Numbered from the stretch's first letter, positions 47,747-56,846 are shown. The stretch is 64,000 bases of DNA from Thalassospira lucentensis (GCF_011806425.1 NZ_JAATOV010000005.1:270145-334144); one strand, 5' to 3'. The notes: generated by a model from the sequence alone, not told the origin. Program-made: numbers and translations.

Positions 47747-49240
47747 TTAAATCTCGGTCTGCCAGAAATCTGTGTTGGCGATATCCTTACCCGAAATGCC
47801 GCGCGTCACAAACCGTTGCGCGCGCATGCGTTCCGACCAATGATCCAGCGGCAGGCCCGCCTTACGTTTTAAATGCGCAAGGAAATCGGCGGGGTTGGGC
47901 AGTTGCTCCCACACTTGCGGCAGGAAAAGGCCGCGTTTGTTGCCCTCTGATAAAATAATTCCATCCTCAAACGGCGTCAGCTTGGCAATCAGATCGGCCT
48001 CATCACTAAATGGAAAATCACGTGCGGGCGACAGAACCGAAATCGACAGTTCCAGATCGTCGGTCAATTCAGATTCTTGCAATGGCGGAAATCTTGGATC
48101 ACGGAACCCGGCCTTAAAGGCATTGTCACAAAGGTCGGTTGCCAAATCCTGATGTGCCATCACCGATCCGATGCAGCCGCGAAGCTGCCCGGATTTTTTC
48201 AAGGTGACAAAACACGCCCCTGCGTTCAACAGGGCCGGTGAAACCGCCGTGCGGTCAACCGCCATCGGCCCGTCATGGCGGATGGCATGCCAGATCGACC
48301 GGCGCGCAAGGTCAATCATCTCTGGCCCGTGGTCGCGCAAAAGATGCTCTGTCGTGCCAACAAATCCGGTTGATGTTTCGGTGGTGTTTGCCCCGTCTTC
48401 TGGCTGCACGCGCATTTTTTCCGTCCCCGTATAAACCGCCCACGCGCCGTACCCGACAACGCGGGATCTATCGCCGGTCACATCGCCGGAATTTGCCATG
48501 CCCAATGTTTTGATCCGCATGCCGCGTTTGCGCGCAGACATCAACATCCCGGCAATCGGCAACGCGCCACAGGCATCATTGGTATCAAGCCCCTCGGCGT
48601 CAAACCGTTCGATCTTATCGCGGGTGTGGCGATCCATTTTTTGCGCCGTGGCGTCATCATGGAAATGCGACAGGTCCGATGAAATCACAATCAAGGTTTC
48701 CGGCCCGCCCCAAAGCGCTTCTATCAATTCATGCACGTGGCGCGCGCCACAGCGACTGACCAGCAACGGCACGATGGCGATATCGCTATCCTTGCCAAAA
48801 AGCCGCTGGATAAACGGCAATTCAATCTCAAGCCCGTGCTCTTGACGGTGTGCGTCATCTAAAATCTGAACCTGCGGCCATGAAAGCGCACTTTGAAGCC
48901 CCGCCAAATCACATTTAACCGTGCCAAGTGGTGTGGCAAACCCATCCGCCTTGGCCAGCGCAATCCCCTGAAACGCCATGCGATGCGCAGGGCCGACAAT
49001 CACAATGCGTTTTACCGTATCTTTAAGGGCGCGCACCGTGGCAAAGCCAAGGGCAGCAAGGCTGCCTGAAAACATCAATCCGGCATGGGGCACAATGATT
49101 GCCTTGGGTATCGTGTCGCGTTGCGCGTGTTCCGACTGAATGGCCGCATCCAATAGCCCATCAATCTCGCTTCGCAAAAGATCGGCATCGGCCGGATAAA
49201 ACGTTCCGGCAACGGCAGGCGGGCGAATGATGGTCGTCAT
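47747..49240 (-). CDS. Fused AmmeMemoRadiSam system protein B (Memo) and protein A (AMMECR1)
   Basis: A 497-residue fusion. The Memo-like domain (about 1-275) has IIVPHAGLMFSGSLAALGF and VISSDLSHFHDD with the conserved His residues. The AMMECR1 domain (about 305-497) has FVTLKKSGQLRGCIGSV, FRDPRFPPL and GNKRGLFLPQVWEQLP. The two families often occur with a radical SAM protein (AmmeMemoRadiSam), found here on the opposite strand at 49883. The biochemical role of the system is not established. The start overlaps the preceding gene by ATGA. A DUF2750 gene follows in frame. Confidence 0.93.
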   Translation of the reverse strand: MTTIIRPPAVAGTFYPADADLLRSEIDGLLDAAIQSEHAQRDTIPKAIIVPHAGLMFSGSLAALGFATVRALKDTVKRIVIVGPAHRMAFQGIALAKADGFATPLGTVKCDLAGLQSALSWPQVQILDDAHRQEHGLEIELPFIQRLFGKDSDIAIVPLLVSRCGARHVHELIEALWGGPETLIVISSDLSHFHDDATAQKMDRHTRDKIERFDAEGLDTNDACGALPIAGMLMSARKRGMRIKTLGMANSGDVTGDRSRVVGYGAWAVYTGTEKMRVQPEDGANTTETSTGFVGTTEHLLRDHGPEMIDLARRSIWHAIRHDGPMAVDRTAVSPALLNAGACFVTLKKSGQLRGCIGSVMAHQDLATDLCDNAFKAGFRDPRFPPLQESELTDDLELSISVLSPARDFPFSDEADLIAKLTPFEDGIILSEGNKRGLFLPQVWEQLPNPADFLAHLKRKAGLPLDHWSERMRAQRFVTRGISGKDIANTDFWQTEI

Positions 49241-49884
49241 AGCCTCTTCCTGACGTAGTTGATGGTTTTCTTGATTAGAGTCTCTGGCTGTTTCTTCTTG
49301 GGCGGACTGAGATTAGTCCAAACGTACAGTGGACCATGATATTCGACTTTTTTGACTTTGAATTTATTGCCGCATTTCTTGCACGCACATCGATAATCCG
49401 CTGTCCAGTTCTTCGCATCTTCGACCTTATCCGAGATGATAATTAACCCTTCCTCTGCCTCCTTGTTTGGGTTGAAAAACGGGTTGCTCGGGTAAAGCTC
49501 ACACTGACAGCCGGCGGCATCCTTAACAAATTTCAATTTCAGAAGTGCAAAACTCAAAGGGGAATTGTTGGTGATTAAGTCCGAGCCGCTATCCTTATCG
49601 ATGTTTTTGGTTGCTTTCTTTATCGCCTGAATATGATCTGCAATTGATCGGAGCTCTTCCTCGTTGCGCAAATTCTTGACATCAAAAGATGCTTCCCAAA
49701 CCTTTTGAGGATCGCCGGATAGAAGATTTTCCAAAATACTCAATGAGCTACCCTGAATTTTCGCGAGTTTTGTTACTGGAACGTGTCGAGAGATCTGTCT
49801 GAAAAAACAAGACCTTTTGAAAAAGATAGCGATTGAGACTAGATTTTCAAAGAGGAAGCTTTGCAAAGCGAAAGTCCTAACCAT
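49237..49884 (-). CDS. Hypothetical protein with C-terminal zinc-finger-like motif, AT-rich gene
   Basis: Unrecognised protein of up to 215 residues. The C-terminal third has four cysteines arranged CAC-KKC-G (CACKKCGN) plus an earlier CQC pair, like a degenerate zinc ribbon, and ends in a lysine-rich tail. Codon use and base composition are visibly more AT-rich than in the neighbours, suggesting acquisition. Its stop overlaps the AmmeMemo start (ATGA), so translation is coupled. The start is uncertain: ATG at 49884, or TTG near 49746 after AGGGTAGC. The N-terminal part overlaps the start region of the radical SAM gene on +. Confidence 0.65.
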   Translation of the reverse strand: MVRTFALQSFLFENLVSIAIFFKRSCFFRQISRHVPVTKLAKIQGSSLSILENLLSGDPQKVWEASFDVKNLRNEEELRSIADHIQAIKKATKNIDKDSGSDLITNNSPLSFALLKLKFVKDAAGCQCELYPSNPFFNPNKEAEEGLIIISDKVEDAKNWTADYRCACKKCGNKFKVKKVEYHGPLYVWTNLSPPKKKQPETLIKKTINYVRKRL

Positions 49885-50983
49885 GAGCGCCCCGTTAACG
49901 CACACAGATACCGTCCCCGGTCGCTACTGGCATCCTCTTGAGGATGGCCGTATTCAGTGCGATGTCTGTCCGCGCTTTTGTAAGCTTAATGACGGGCAGC
50001 GGGGCCTGTGCTTCGTCCGCGCCCGCCAAGGCGATCAGATGGTTTTGACCACGTGGGGGCGGTCATCTGGCTTTTGCATTGATCCGATTGAAAAGAAACC
50101 GCTCAATCACTTTTTGCCCGGATCGCCGATCCTGTCGTTTGGCACGGCGGGCTGTAACCTGACCTGCAAATTCTGCCAAAATCACGAGATTTCCAAAGCA
50201 CGCCAGATGGACCAACTGGGATCGCTGGCGACACCGGAAATGATTGCGCAAACCGCCAAGGATCACGGCTGTTTGGCGGTGGCCTTTACCTATAACGATC
50301 CGGTGATCTTCCTTGAATATGCGGTTGATGTTGCGCAAGCCTGTCGCGAAGCCGGCATTCGCACCGTGGCGGTGACGGCGGGATATATCGGCGATAAGGC
50401 GCGCGAAGAGTTCTTTCGCCATATGGACGCGGCAAATGTCGACCTTAAGGGCTTTACCGAGGATTTCTATCACAAGCTTTGCTCGGCCCATTTGGACGAT
50501 GTTCTTGAAACGCTCAAATACCTGAAACAGGAAACCGGGGTGTGGTTTGAACTGACCAATTTGGTGATCCCCGGCGAAAATGACGGGGACGCGGAATTTG
50601 ACGCTATGACCGATTGGGTCAGCGAAAACCTTGGCCCCGATGTGCCGATGCATTTTTCCGCATTCCACCCCGATTGGAAAATGATGGATCATCCGCGCAC
50701 CCCGCCCGACACCCTGATCCGGGCGCGCGACATCGCGCTTAAAAACGGCATCCGCTATCCATATGTCGGCAATGTCCATGACAAAACGGCCAGCAGCACT
50801 TATTGCCATGCTTGCGGCGAAACCCTGATTGGCCGGGATTGGTATCAGTTATCGGACTGGAACCTTGATCCCCAAGGGTGCTGCACCCAATGCGGGACGG
50901 CTTGTGCGGGCGTGTTCGCGCCAAAACCCGGCACGTGGGGACGGAAACGATTGCCCATAAGGCTTAAATCGCCCGCGCAATGA
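49883..50983 (+). CDS. amrS: AmmeMemoRadiSam system radical SAM enzyme
   Basis: Radical SAM protein of 366 residues, related to pyruvate formate-lyase activating enzymes. The 4Fe-4S cluster motif is CNLTCKFC with Cys91, Cys95 and Cys98. The N-terminal region has two more cysteine pairs (QCDVCPRFCKL, RGLCFV) and the C-terminus another set (TYCHACGE, GCCTQCGTAC), so additional metal sites are likely. Family signatures: GRSSGFCIDPIEKKPLNHFLPG and LSFGTAGCN. ATG at 49883. It is divergent from the Memo-AMMECR1 fusion; substrate unknown. Confidence 0.92.
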   Translation: MSAPLTHTDTVPGRYWHPLEDGRIQCDVCPRFCKLNDGQRGLCFVRARQGDQMVLTTWGRSSGFCIDPIEKKPLNHFLPGSPILSFGTAGCNLTCKFCQNHEISKARQMDQLGSLATPEMIAQTAKDHGCLAVAFTYNDPVIFLEYAVDVAQACREAGIRTVAVTAGYIGDKAREEFFRHMDAANVDLKGFTEDFYHKLCSAHLDDVLETLKYLKQETGVWFELTNLVIPGENDGDAEFDAMTDWVSENLGPDVPMHFSAFHPDWKMMDHPRTPPDTLIRARDIALKNGIRYPYVGNVHDKTASSTYCHACGETLIGRDWYQLSDWNLDPQGCCTQCGTACAGVFAPKPGTWGRKRLPIRLKSPAQ

Positions 50984-51105
50984 GGCTTCTATTGCTGAAT
51001 TGTTGCGCATGCCCTCGGATCGGTAGCTTGCAAAAGGATGGCGAGATCACCTGAGCGGCCCAAAAAGGCGCGCATGGCTTTTAAGAAAGGCATGTCAGAT
51101 TACGA

Positions 51106-51747
51106 ATGGTTAAAGCACAAACGATGTCTTCTAGAGAGCGCACCCATCCCCAGAAAACCGCAAAGGAAAGTGCTTTTCACGATTTTGTCTTCCTGATCGG
51201 TCCCGGTGGCGTGGGCAAGACAACGACTGGAAAGTACCTATCGGATCGTATCGGGTATGATTTCGTCGATCTTGATGAGTATTTCTGTTCGGAAGTTGCA
51301 AATATCCGTGATTTTATTTCCGACTTTGGATACCGCGAATATGTGATCATGAATTCGCGTTGCTTTAACGACGTTATTAGTAATTGTCGCTCCAATACGG
51401 TGATTTCGCTTTCTTCAGGTTTCTTGATTGTTGAAGAGGCCGATGAGGTTGTTGAGGCAAACCGGGAATATATTCACCGTTTAGGTGTTGCAGTATTGCT
51501 CGTTCCTTCTTTGGATCACCAAAAGGCCGCAGATATAGTCGCGAAGCGCCAAGCAGGCCGGGGATTTGGCTTAAACGAGTTAGAAGAACGTAAAAAATTC
51601 CTGGAACGGATAAAAATTTACGAAGGATTTTTGAAGCATACCGCGCTATCAGACGATTGCCCGGCGGATACTGTTGATCAGATTGTTCAAATGCTGGAGT
51701 TCCATCCGGCAAAACATGGGGCGCAAAAGGCTTCCGGTTCGGCTTAA
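51106..51747 (+). CDS. Shikimate kinase-like P-loop protein, divergent
   Basis: A 213-residue P-loop kinase-like protein. The Walker A is GPGGVGKTTTGKYL (residues 33-46) and a shikimate kinase-like FVDLDEYF follows near 53-60. The conserved glycine triplet of shikimate kinase that binds substrate is replaced by SLSSGFLIV, and the spacing differs, so it is unlikely to be the housekeeping AroK. Composition is more AT-rich than the neighbours. ATG at 51106 or 51124; neither has a clear ribosome binding site. Its true substrate is unknown. Confidence 0.75.
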   Translation: MVKAQTMSSRERTHPQKTAKESAFHDFVFLIGPGGVGKTTTGKYLSDRIGYDFVDLDEYFCSEVANIRDFISDFGYREYVIMNSRCFNDVISNCRSNTVISLSSGFLIVEEADEVVEANREYIHRLGVAVLLVPSLDHQKAADIVAKRQAGRGFGLNELEERKKFLERIKIYEGFLKHTALSDDCPADTVDQIVQMLEFHPAKHGAQKASGSA

Positions 51748-51833
51748 ATCGTCTGGGGCATGACGTTTTTTCTGGTGCATTGCGTCGGCTTGGCTAAAGT
51801 GCCGCCGATGAAGGACGCGTTGGACAGATAAAC

Positions 51834-52307
51834 ATGACCGGACTGAAAATTCGAAAAGCCCGTTTGGGCGATGCCGGGGCGATTTTCGCCATCCGAAGCC
51901 GTGTTCAGGAAAACCATCTTTCTGACAGCCAGCTGGCCGAACGCGGTATTACCAAATCGGCCTTTGGCAAATGGTTGTCTGATGGCTATGGCATTTGGAT
52001 TGCGGATTTGGATGGCTCTGCCGCCGGTTTTGCCATCGCCATCCCGACTGAAGCCACCCTGTGGGCGCTGTTTGTTGATCCCGATTTTGAAGGGCGCGGG
52101 GTGGGGGCCGCCTTGCTGCGCACCGCCGAAGAATGGCTGTTTGCCCAAGGCTGCGACGACATATCCCTGACCACCGGTGTTGATCCCCAAAACCGCGCGC
52201 ATGGCTTTTACGAAATGCATGGCTGGCACAATACCGGCGATATTGAGGGTGACGAGGTTGAATACATCAAATCCAACCCATCCATGACGCTGTTTGATTT
52301 CAGCTAA
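51834..52307 (+). CDS. GNAT-family N-acetyltransferase
   Basis: Acetyl-CoA-dependent acetyltransferase of 157 residues. Motif A for CoA binding is LWALFVDPDFEGRGVGAALLRTAEEW (about 76-101, with the R/Q-x-x-G-x-G/A-type RGVGAA), and motif B includes NRAHGFYEMHGWHN (about 122-135). Substrate unknown. It ends 5 bp before the convergent nnrS stop; no terminator fits in between, so transcripts may overlap. Confidence 0.9.
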   Translation: MTGLKIRKARLGDAGAIFAIRSRVQENHLSDSQLAERGITKSAFGKWLSDGYGIWIADLDGSAAGFAIAIPTEATLWALFVDPDFEGRGVGAALLRTAEEWLFAQGCDDISLTTGVDPQNRAHGFYEMHGWHNTGDIEGDEVEYIKSNPSMTLFDFS

Positions 52308-52312
52308 GCAGC

Positions 52313-53545
52313 TTAGCGCACCGGTATACCGCGCGGTTTCTTTTGCGACGGCCCGATCAAAACTGGCCCGTACCCAATCAAAAATGCCAGCCAGCCGCCA
52401 ATCCACATCAAGGTGGCAATCGCCAATAGCGTGACGTAATGCCCATCACTTTGGCCCGCGACAATCCGAAATACGGTTGATATCCAGATCAGGGCAAAAG
52501 CGGTGTTTAGCGTCACACCTGCCTTTACTTCCCGCCCGGTATGGCCAAGGGCGGCACGGCCGGCAACGGCAATGATCATGCAGGCAATCGCCCCGCCAGT
52601 CAGCCCATGCAGGGCATCGCGGCTTGTAATGGCATCGGGCCAAAGGATCGATGCGCCAAGAAGCGCAAGCCCAACTGGCACCCAGAGATACCCCAGATGC
52701 AACATGGCAACAATCGGTTCGCGCCAGCTATGAATGCCGCGCCAGCGGGCCAGTCGCAGCGCATGCAGCACCGCCGCCAGCAGCAGGCAACAGCCAAACG
52801 CGATCCCGTCTGGGGTAATAATCCCAGCTATGATGGAGATAACGACACTGGCAAGGCAGAGCATATCAAACCGGTTAAACATCTGGGGCATCAATGCATC
52901 AATGTGATCGCGCTGCATCCAGTTGCGTGTAAAGGCCGGGATCACCCGCCCGCCAATCAGCGATATCAACAAAATGATGGTTAGAATGGCGGTTTGATAC
53001 AGCATCACCGCATCAAGCGCGATGAGATCAAGGCAGGCCGCAGTGAACAATCCATCAAACAATGCGATCATGCCAATCACCGCCAAAACCCGCAGGTTTT
53101 TGAAATTACGCGCGGCCATAAGTTCCCGCAAGCCAAGGGCGATCAGAAAGACAAAATACGCAATGGCGGCAAGGATCACCAACGCGGTAGGCAGGCTTTC
53201 GGCAATGCTAACCGCAATGCGGCCCAAAACCCATGTGAAAGTAAGGGCCATTAACATCGGCCCAGCAACCGCCGGTCGTCCGGTCCAGTTGGCAATTGCT
53301 GTTAACAGAAAACCACCAATTGCGGCCCCACCAAACCCGAAAATCATTTCATGGGCATGCCAAAAGGATGCGGTGCCAAGCATTGGTGTCGGAATGCCAT
53401 GCACAAATCCGGCAACCCACCAAACGACGGCAACAATGGCAAGAATGCCCGCGCACAGGAACAGCGGCCGAAACGCACCACTCCAAAACGGATGTGTCTT
53501 TGGTGCAGGTTCGGTGATTGAAACGGTTGGGGATTTTGCATTCAT
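52313..53545 (-). CDS. nnrS: NnrS family protein
   Basis: Integral membrane protein of 410 residues with about 12 membrane segments. NnrS proteins bind haem and copper and are linked to nitric oxide tolerance. Family motifs seen: FRPLFLCAGILAIVAVVWW near the start and the histidine-containing ASFWHAHEMIFGFGGAAIGGFLLTAIANWTG (about 60-90). Further C-terminal histidines (LHLGYLWVPVG, HALTGGA-type DALHGLTGGAIACMIIAVAGRA) are conserved. A candidate FNR/NNR-type site lies upstream (53603-53616). No denitrification genes are next to it. Confidence 0.92.
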   Translation of the reverse strand: MNAKSPTVSITEPAPKTHPFWSGAFRPLFLCAGILAIVAVVWWVAGFVHGIPTPMLGTASFWHAHEMIFGFGGAAIGGFLLTAIANWTGRPAVAGPMLMALTFTWVLGRIAVSIAESLPTALVILAAIAYFVFLIALGLRELMAARNFKNLRVLAVIGMIALFDGLFTAACLDLIALDAVMLYQTAILTIILLISLIGGRVIPAFTRNWMQRDHIDALMPQMFNRFDMLCLASVVISIIAGIITPDGIAFGCCLLLAAVLHALRLARWRGIHSWREPIVAMLHLGYLWVPVGLALLGASILWPDAITSRDALHGLTGGAIACMIIAVAGRAALGHTGREVKAGVTLNTAFALIWISTVFRIVAGQSDGHYVTLLAIATLMWIGGWLAFLIGYGPVLIGPSQKKPRGIPVR

Positions 53546-53870
53546 GTTGCGGTCTCCTGCACATTGGAACGCGTCATAATAGCGTTTGCGACCGACCGCG
53601 CGTTGATTTTGCGCAATTTAGCGCTGATGAGAACTTGGATGGCCCAGAACCGGGCTTGAATTCACCAAACCAGACATCATCAAGCATTCCCTAAAACGCG
53701 GGCGGTTTGGGGCTGGGATCGTCATTTTACGTGGCCGGAAGAATCTTCCAATTTCGATAACCTATTGCTATTATGGCGAGAAATCGAAATGCCCCGTTCA
53801 TGTTTAAAGGTGCAACGGGGGCTGCAAACGTCTGCACACTCTCGCCCGCCACGCCCATTCTTTAACGGCA
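53546..53870. other. Intergenic region upstream of nnrS
   Basis: 325 bp between divergent nnrS (-) and the hypothetical gene at 53871 (+). It contains the candidate FNR/NNR-like site at 53603-53616. Otherwise nothing recognisable: no tRNA, terminator or small gene. Confidence 0.5.
53603..53616. promoter_or_regulatory. Candidate FNR/NNR-type binding site upstream of nnrS
   Basis: TTGATTTTGCGCAA has the left half TTGAT and a right half CGCAA close to the FNR/NNR consensus TTGAT-N4-ATCAA (or GTCAA). It lies 58 bp upstream of the nnrS start. NnrS genes are known NNR/FNR-family targets in denitrifiers, which supports it, but the right half is imperfect. Confidence 0.4.
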
Positions 53871-54575
53871 GTGAATGATATGAAAATTGATTCAGGTTCT
53901 CTTGCGTCCGCCATTAAAAAAGTAACGCCTGAGCCAAATCCAACCGCATCGAAATCTGTCCCGAATGGGAAAGAGATTGATGTCGCGTTTGGCAAGCTTG
54001 GTGGGGACATTGATATCCCGACCGATGATGCCTTTGGCAAATGGGTGCAAGGACGGCTGGACATTAACCTAAATCTTGCTGCCCGGGCATCTGATTTGCA
54101 GGACGGCCTAAGCAAGATAGGGGACGACATTCAGTCGATCACCAAGGGCAAGAATTGGGACTTTACGCTGAATGCCGACAATAAGCTGGTCATCTTAAGC
54201 GACGAGCTGAGCGACAAGGAAATGCAGCAACTGGGCGAGCTGCTTGATCGCGAAGGGATTGATACCAAACTTCGCAAACTCCGCGATGTCGCGATTGAGG
54301 GCTTTAACAATCTCGCAGAAGCCTCTGAGGTTTATCCGGGCGCCAAACTTCCCGTTTCCGAGGGATTTGAATTTAATGAAACCGTGTTCGCGGAAACCTT
54401 CCGGGGGAGCGATTTCCTGAAAGATGCCCAATCCAACCCGCAAGATTTCGAGGAGGAAATAAGCGGTCAGAAACATCTTTGGGGCGCGTCATTTTCCCTG
54501 ATGAAGCAAATCAACAATCACGCGGAAAATCAGCAACTGGCAACAACAGGCTACATTGTTGATTCCCTGCTTTAA
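53871..54575 (+). CDS. Hypothetical protein, 234 residues
   Basis: I do not recognise it. The product is acidic, soluble, without membrane segments or a signal peptide. The middle is helical (LDINLNLAARASDLQDGLSKIGDD and DELSDKEMQQLGELLDREGI). The C-terminus GYIVDSLL and the internal VAFGKLGGDIDIPTDD are unlike common domains. GTG at 53871 or ATG at 53880. It stands alone between the nnrS promoter and pepA. The long uninterrupted frame and normal codon use favour a real gene. Confidence 0.65.
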   Translation: MNDMKIDSGSLASAIKKVTPEPNPTASKSVPNGKEIDVAFGKLGGDIDIPTDDAFGKWVQGRLDINLNLAARASDLQDGLSKIGDDIQSITKGKNWDFTLNADNKLVILSDELSDKEMQQLGELLDREGIDTKLRKLRDVAIEGFNNLAEASEVYPGAKLPVSEGFEFNETVFAETFRGSDFLKDAQSNPQDFEEEISGQKHLWGASFSLMKQINNHAENQQLATTGYIVDSLL

Positions 54576-54816
54576 TCGCACCTCTTGATCCGTCCGTGCG
54601 CGGGCGTTCTCGGCGCTGTTCATTCCGCCGGGGATTGTAAACTCGGCACGGATGATCGTCGTGCTCGGCACGACATTTGTATGAAACCCACAGCTTTTTC
54701 AACGATAAGCCTTTTCATCGCCGTGTAACGCGCTAGATTAAGGGCAGTATTTCAATAACACAGTCGCTTTGAATAAGGGCTGTGTGCCCCGAAACATGAC
54801 AGGAGTCCTGTTCACC

Positions 54817-56286
54817 ATGAAGATCACGTTTTCCGATCTTGCCGTCCCGACCAGCGGTGCCGTTATTGCCTTTGCAACCGAAGGCGCCGATTTGATGCCA
54901 AGTGCGATTGCACTTGATGAAGCCATCGGGGGCTCGATCACCAAGGCGATCAAATCTTCGACCTTTAAAGGCAAGGCTGGTCAAAGCTTGCAAATTTTGG
55001 CCCCGGGCCAAGGCGATTTGACGCGTGTGATTGTGTTTGGGATTGGCAAAGAAGCCGAATTTGACGTGATTGCAGCCCAGAAACTGGGCGGGACCGTTAC
55101 TTCGCGCGCGCTGGCAACGGGTGAAAAAGACCTGACCATTCTGTTTGATATGGAAGGCATGGCATGCGATTTCGCAACCGGTGCGATGCTGCGCGATTAT
55201 CGTTTTGATAAATACCGCACCACCGAAACCAAGGACGACAAACCCGTCCTTAAGGGCCTGACCATTGCCGCGCGTGATCACAAGGACGCCAAAAAGCAGT
55301 TCGATAGCGCCAAAAAGGTCGTCGAAGGCGTGTTCTTTACCCGCGATTTGGTGTCGGAACCGGCCAATGTCCTTTATCCGGAAAGCTTCATGAAAGAAGT
55401 CAGCGCGCTTGAAAAGCTCGGTGTCGAGATTGATGTGCTTGACGAAAAGGAAATGAAGAAGCTTGGCATGGGCGCGCTTTTGGGCGTTGCCATGGGGTCT
55501 GCGCGCAAACCGTATATGGTTGTGATGCGCTGGAACGGCGGTAAGAAAAAAGAAGACCCGATTGCCTTTGTTGGTAAGGGTGTCACCTTTGATACCGGCG
55601 GTATTTCGCTTAAACCCGCCGCTGGCATGGAAGACATGAAATTTGACATGGGCGGGGCCGGTGTTGTGTCTGGCCTGATGAAGGCCCTTGCAGGCCGTAA
55701 GGCGAAATGCAACGTGGTCGGTGTGATTGGCCTTGTTGAAAATATGCCGTCTTCAACCGCGCAGCGTCCGGGCGATGTTGTGACCTCGATGTCGGGTCAG
55801 ACGATTGAAGTCATTAATACCGACGCCGAAGGCCGCTTGGTTCTGTGTGATGCGCTGACATATGTTCAAGAAAAATACGATCCGCGTTTGGTGGTTGATC
55901 TGGCGACCCTGACCGGGGCGGTGATCATTGCCCTTGGTCATGAAAATGCCGGTCTGTTTTCCAACAATGATGACGTGTCAGAGCAAATCACAACGGCGGG
56001 TCTGTCGGTCGATGAAACCGTTTGGCGTTTGCCGCTTGGATCGGGCTATGACAAGCAGATCAAATCTGACATTGCCGATATGAAAAATGTTGGCGGTCGT
56101 CCGGCGGGCTCAATCACCGCGGCACAGTTCCTTAAGCGCTTTATCACCAAGGATCGCCCGTGGGCGCACATTGATATCGCCGCAACCGCGTGGTCGACCT
56201 CTGATAAGGAAGTTACGCCAAAAGGTGCGACTGGCTTTGGCGTGCGTCTGCTTGATCGTTTTGTTGCCGATAATTACGAAGCCTAA
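54817..56286 (+). CDS. pepA: Leucyl aminopeptidase (M17, PepA type)
   Basis: Hexameric di-metal aminopeptidase that removes N-terminal residues from peptides. The 489-residue product has the C-terminal catalytic domain with VGKGVTFDTGGISLKPAAGMEDMKFDM (metal-binding Lys and Asp), and the M17 signature NTDAEGRL around residue 344. The N-terminal Macro-like domain is intact. ATG at 54817 follows CAGGAGTCC; an in-frame start at 54769 would add 16 residues. holC follows, as in many proteobacteria. Confidence 0.95.
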   Translation: MKITFSDLAVPTSGAVIAFATEGADLMPSAIALDEAIGGSITKAIKSSTFKGKAGQSLQILAPGQGDLTRVIVFGIGKEAEFDVIAAQKLGGTVTSRALATGEKDLTILFDMEGMACDFATGAMLRDYRFDKYRTTETKDDKPVLKGLTIAARDHKDAKKQFDSAKKVVEGVFFTRDLVSEPANVLYPESFMKEVSALEKLGVEIDVLDEKEMKKLGMGALLGVAMGSARKPYMVVMRWNGGKKKEDPIAFVGKGVTFDTGGISLKPAAGMEDMKFDMGGAGVVSGLMKALAGRKAKCNVVGVIGLVENMPSSTAQRPGDVVTSMSGQTIEVINTDAEGRLVLCDALTYVQEKYDPRLVVDLATLTGAVIIALGHENAGLFSNNDDVSEQITTAGLSVDETVWRLPLGSGYDKQIKSDIADMKNVGGRPAGSITAAQFLKRFITKDRPWAHIDIAATAWSTSDKEVTPKGATGFGVRLLDRFVADNYEA

Positions 56287-56334
56287 GGCGATCGCATCAT
56301 TTCCGCCATTGCGGGCATGACAGGCAAATTAATC

Positions 56335-56371
56335 CGGGGCAGGGTGATGATCACCTTGCCCCGTTTTCGTC
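56335..56371 (+). terminator. Terminator between pepA and holC
   Basis: CGGGGCAGGGTGA pairs with TCACCTTGCCCCG (one G-U) around TGA and is followed by TTTT, 49 bp after pepA and 24 bp before the holC ATG. It separates or attenuates holC transcription. Confidence 0.75.
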
Positions 56372-56390
56372 TTCGGGATAGAAAACCCTT

Positions 56391-56846
56391 ATGGCCGACA
56401 TTTGGTTTTATCATCTTACCAGCATGCCGCTGGAACGCGCATTGCCCACCCTGCTGTCCAAGACATTGGAGCGGGAAAAACGTGCTGTGGTGATGACCGG
56501 GATTGAACAACGCGTTGATGCGATCAATACGTTGTTATGGACCTATGACGCGGCAAGCTGGCTGCCCCATGGGGCCAAATCCGATGGCGATCCCGAACTC
56601 CAGCCGGTGTGGCTTACTGATCAGGATGAAAACCCCAACGGCGCCCATTTCCTGTTTTTGACCGACCGCGCCATCAGTGAAAAGATCGCCGATTATGAAC
56701 GCGTGATCATGCTGTTTGATGACCGCGACCGGGACGCGGTGGCCGAAGCCCGCACGCGCTGGAAAACTTGGAAAGACGAAGGCCACAAACTGTCCTATTG
56801 GCAGCAAACCCCGCAAGGGGCTTGGGAGAAGAAGGCAGAAAGCTGA
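56391..56846 (+). CDS. holC: DNA polymerase III chi subunit
   Basis: Chi links the clamp loader to single-stranded DNA-binding protein during replication. The 151-residue product has the family opening ADIWFYHLTSMPLERALPTLLSKTLE and NTLLWTYDAASWLPHG (about 45-60), then a central PVWLTDQDENPNGAHFLFLTD. ATG at 56391 is 24 bp after the terminator hairpin, so the gene may have its own promoter inside or before the hairpin. Confidence 0.92.
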   Translation: MADIWFYHLTSMPLERALPTLLSKTLEREKRAVVMTGIEQRVDAINTLLWTYDAASWLPHGAKSDGDPELQPVWLTDQDENPNGAHFLFLTDRAISEKIADYERVIMLFDDRDRDAVAEARTRWKTWKDEGHKLSYWQQTPQGAWEKKAES

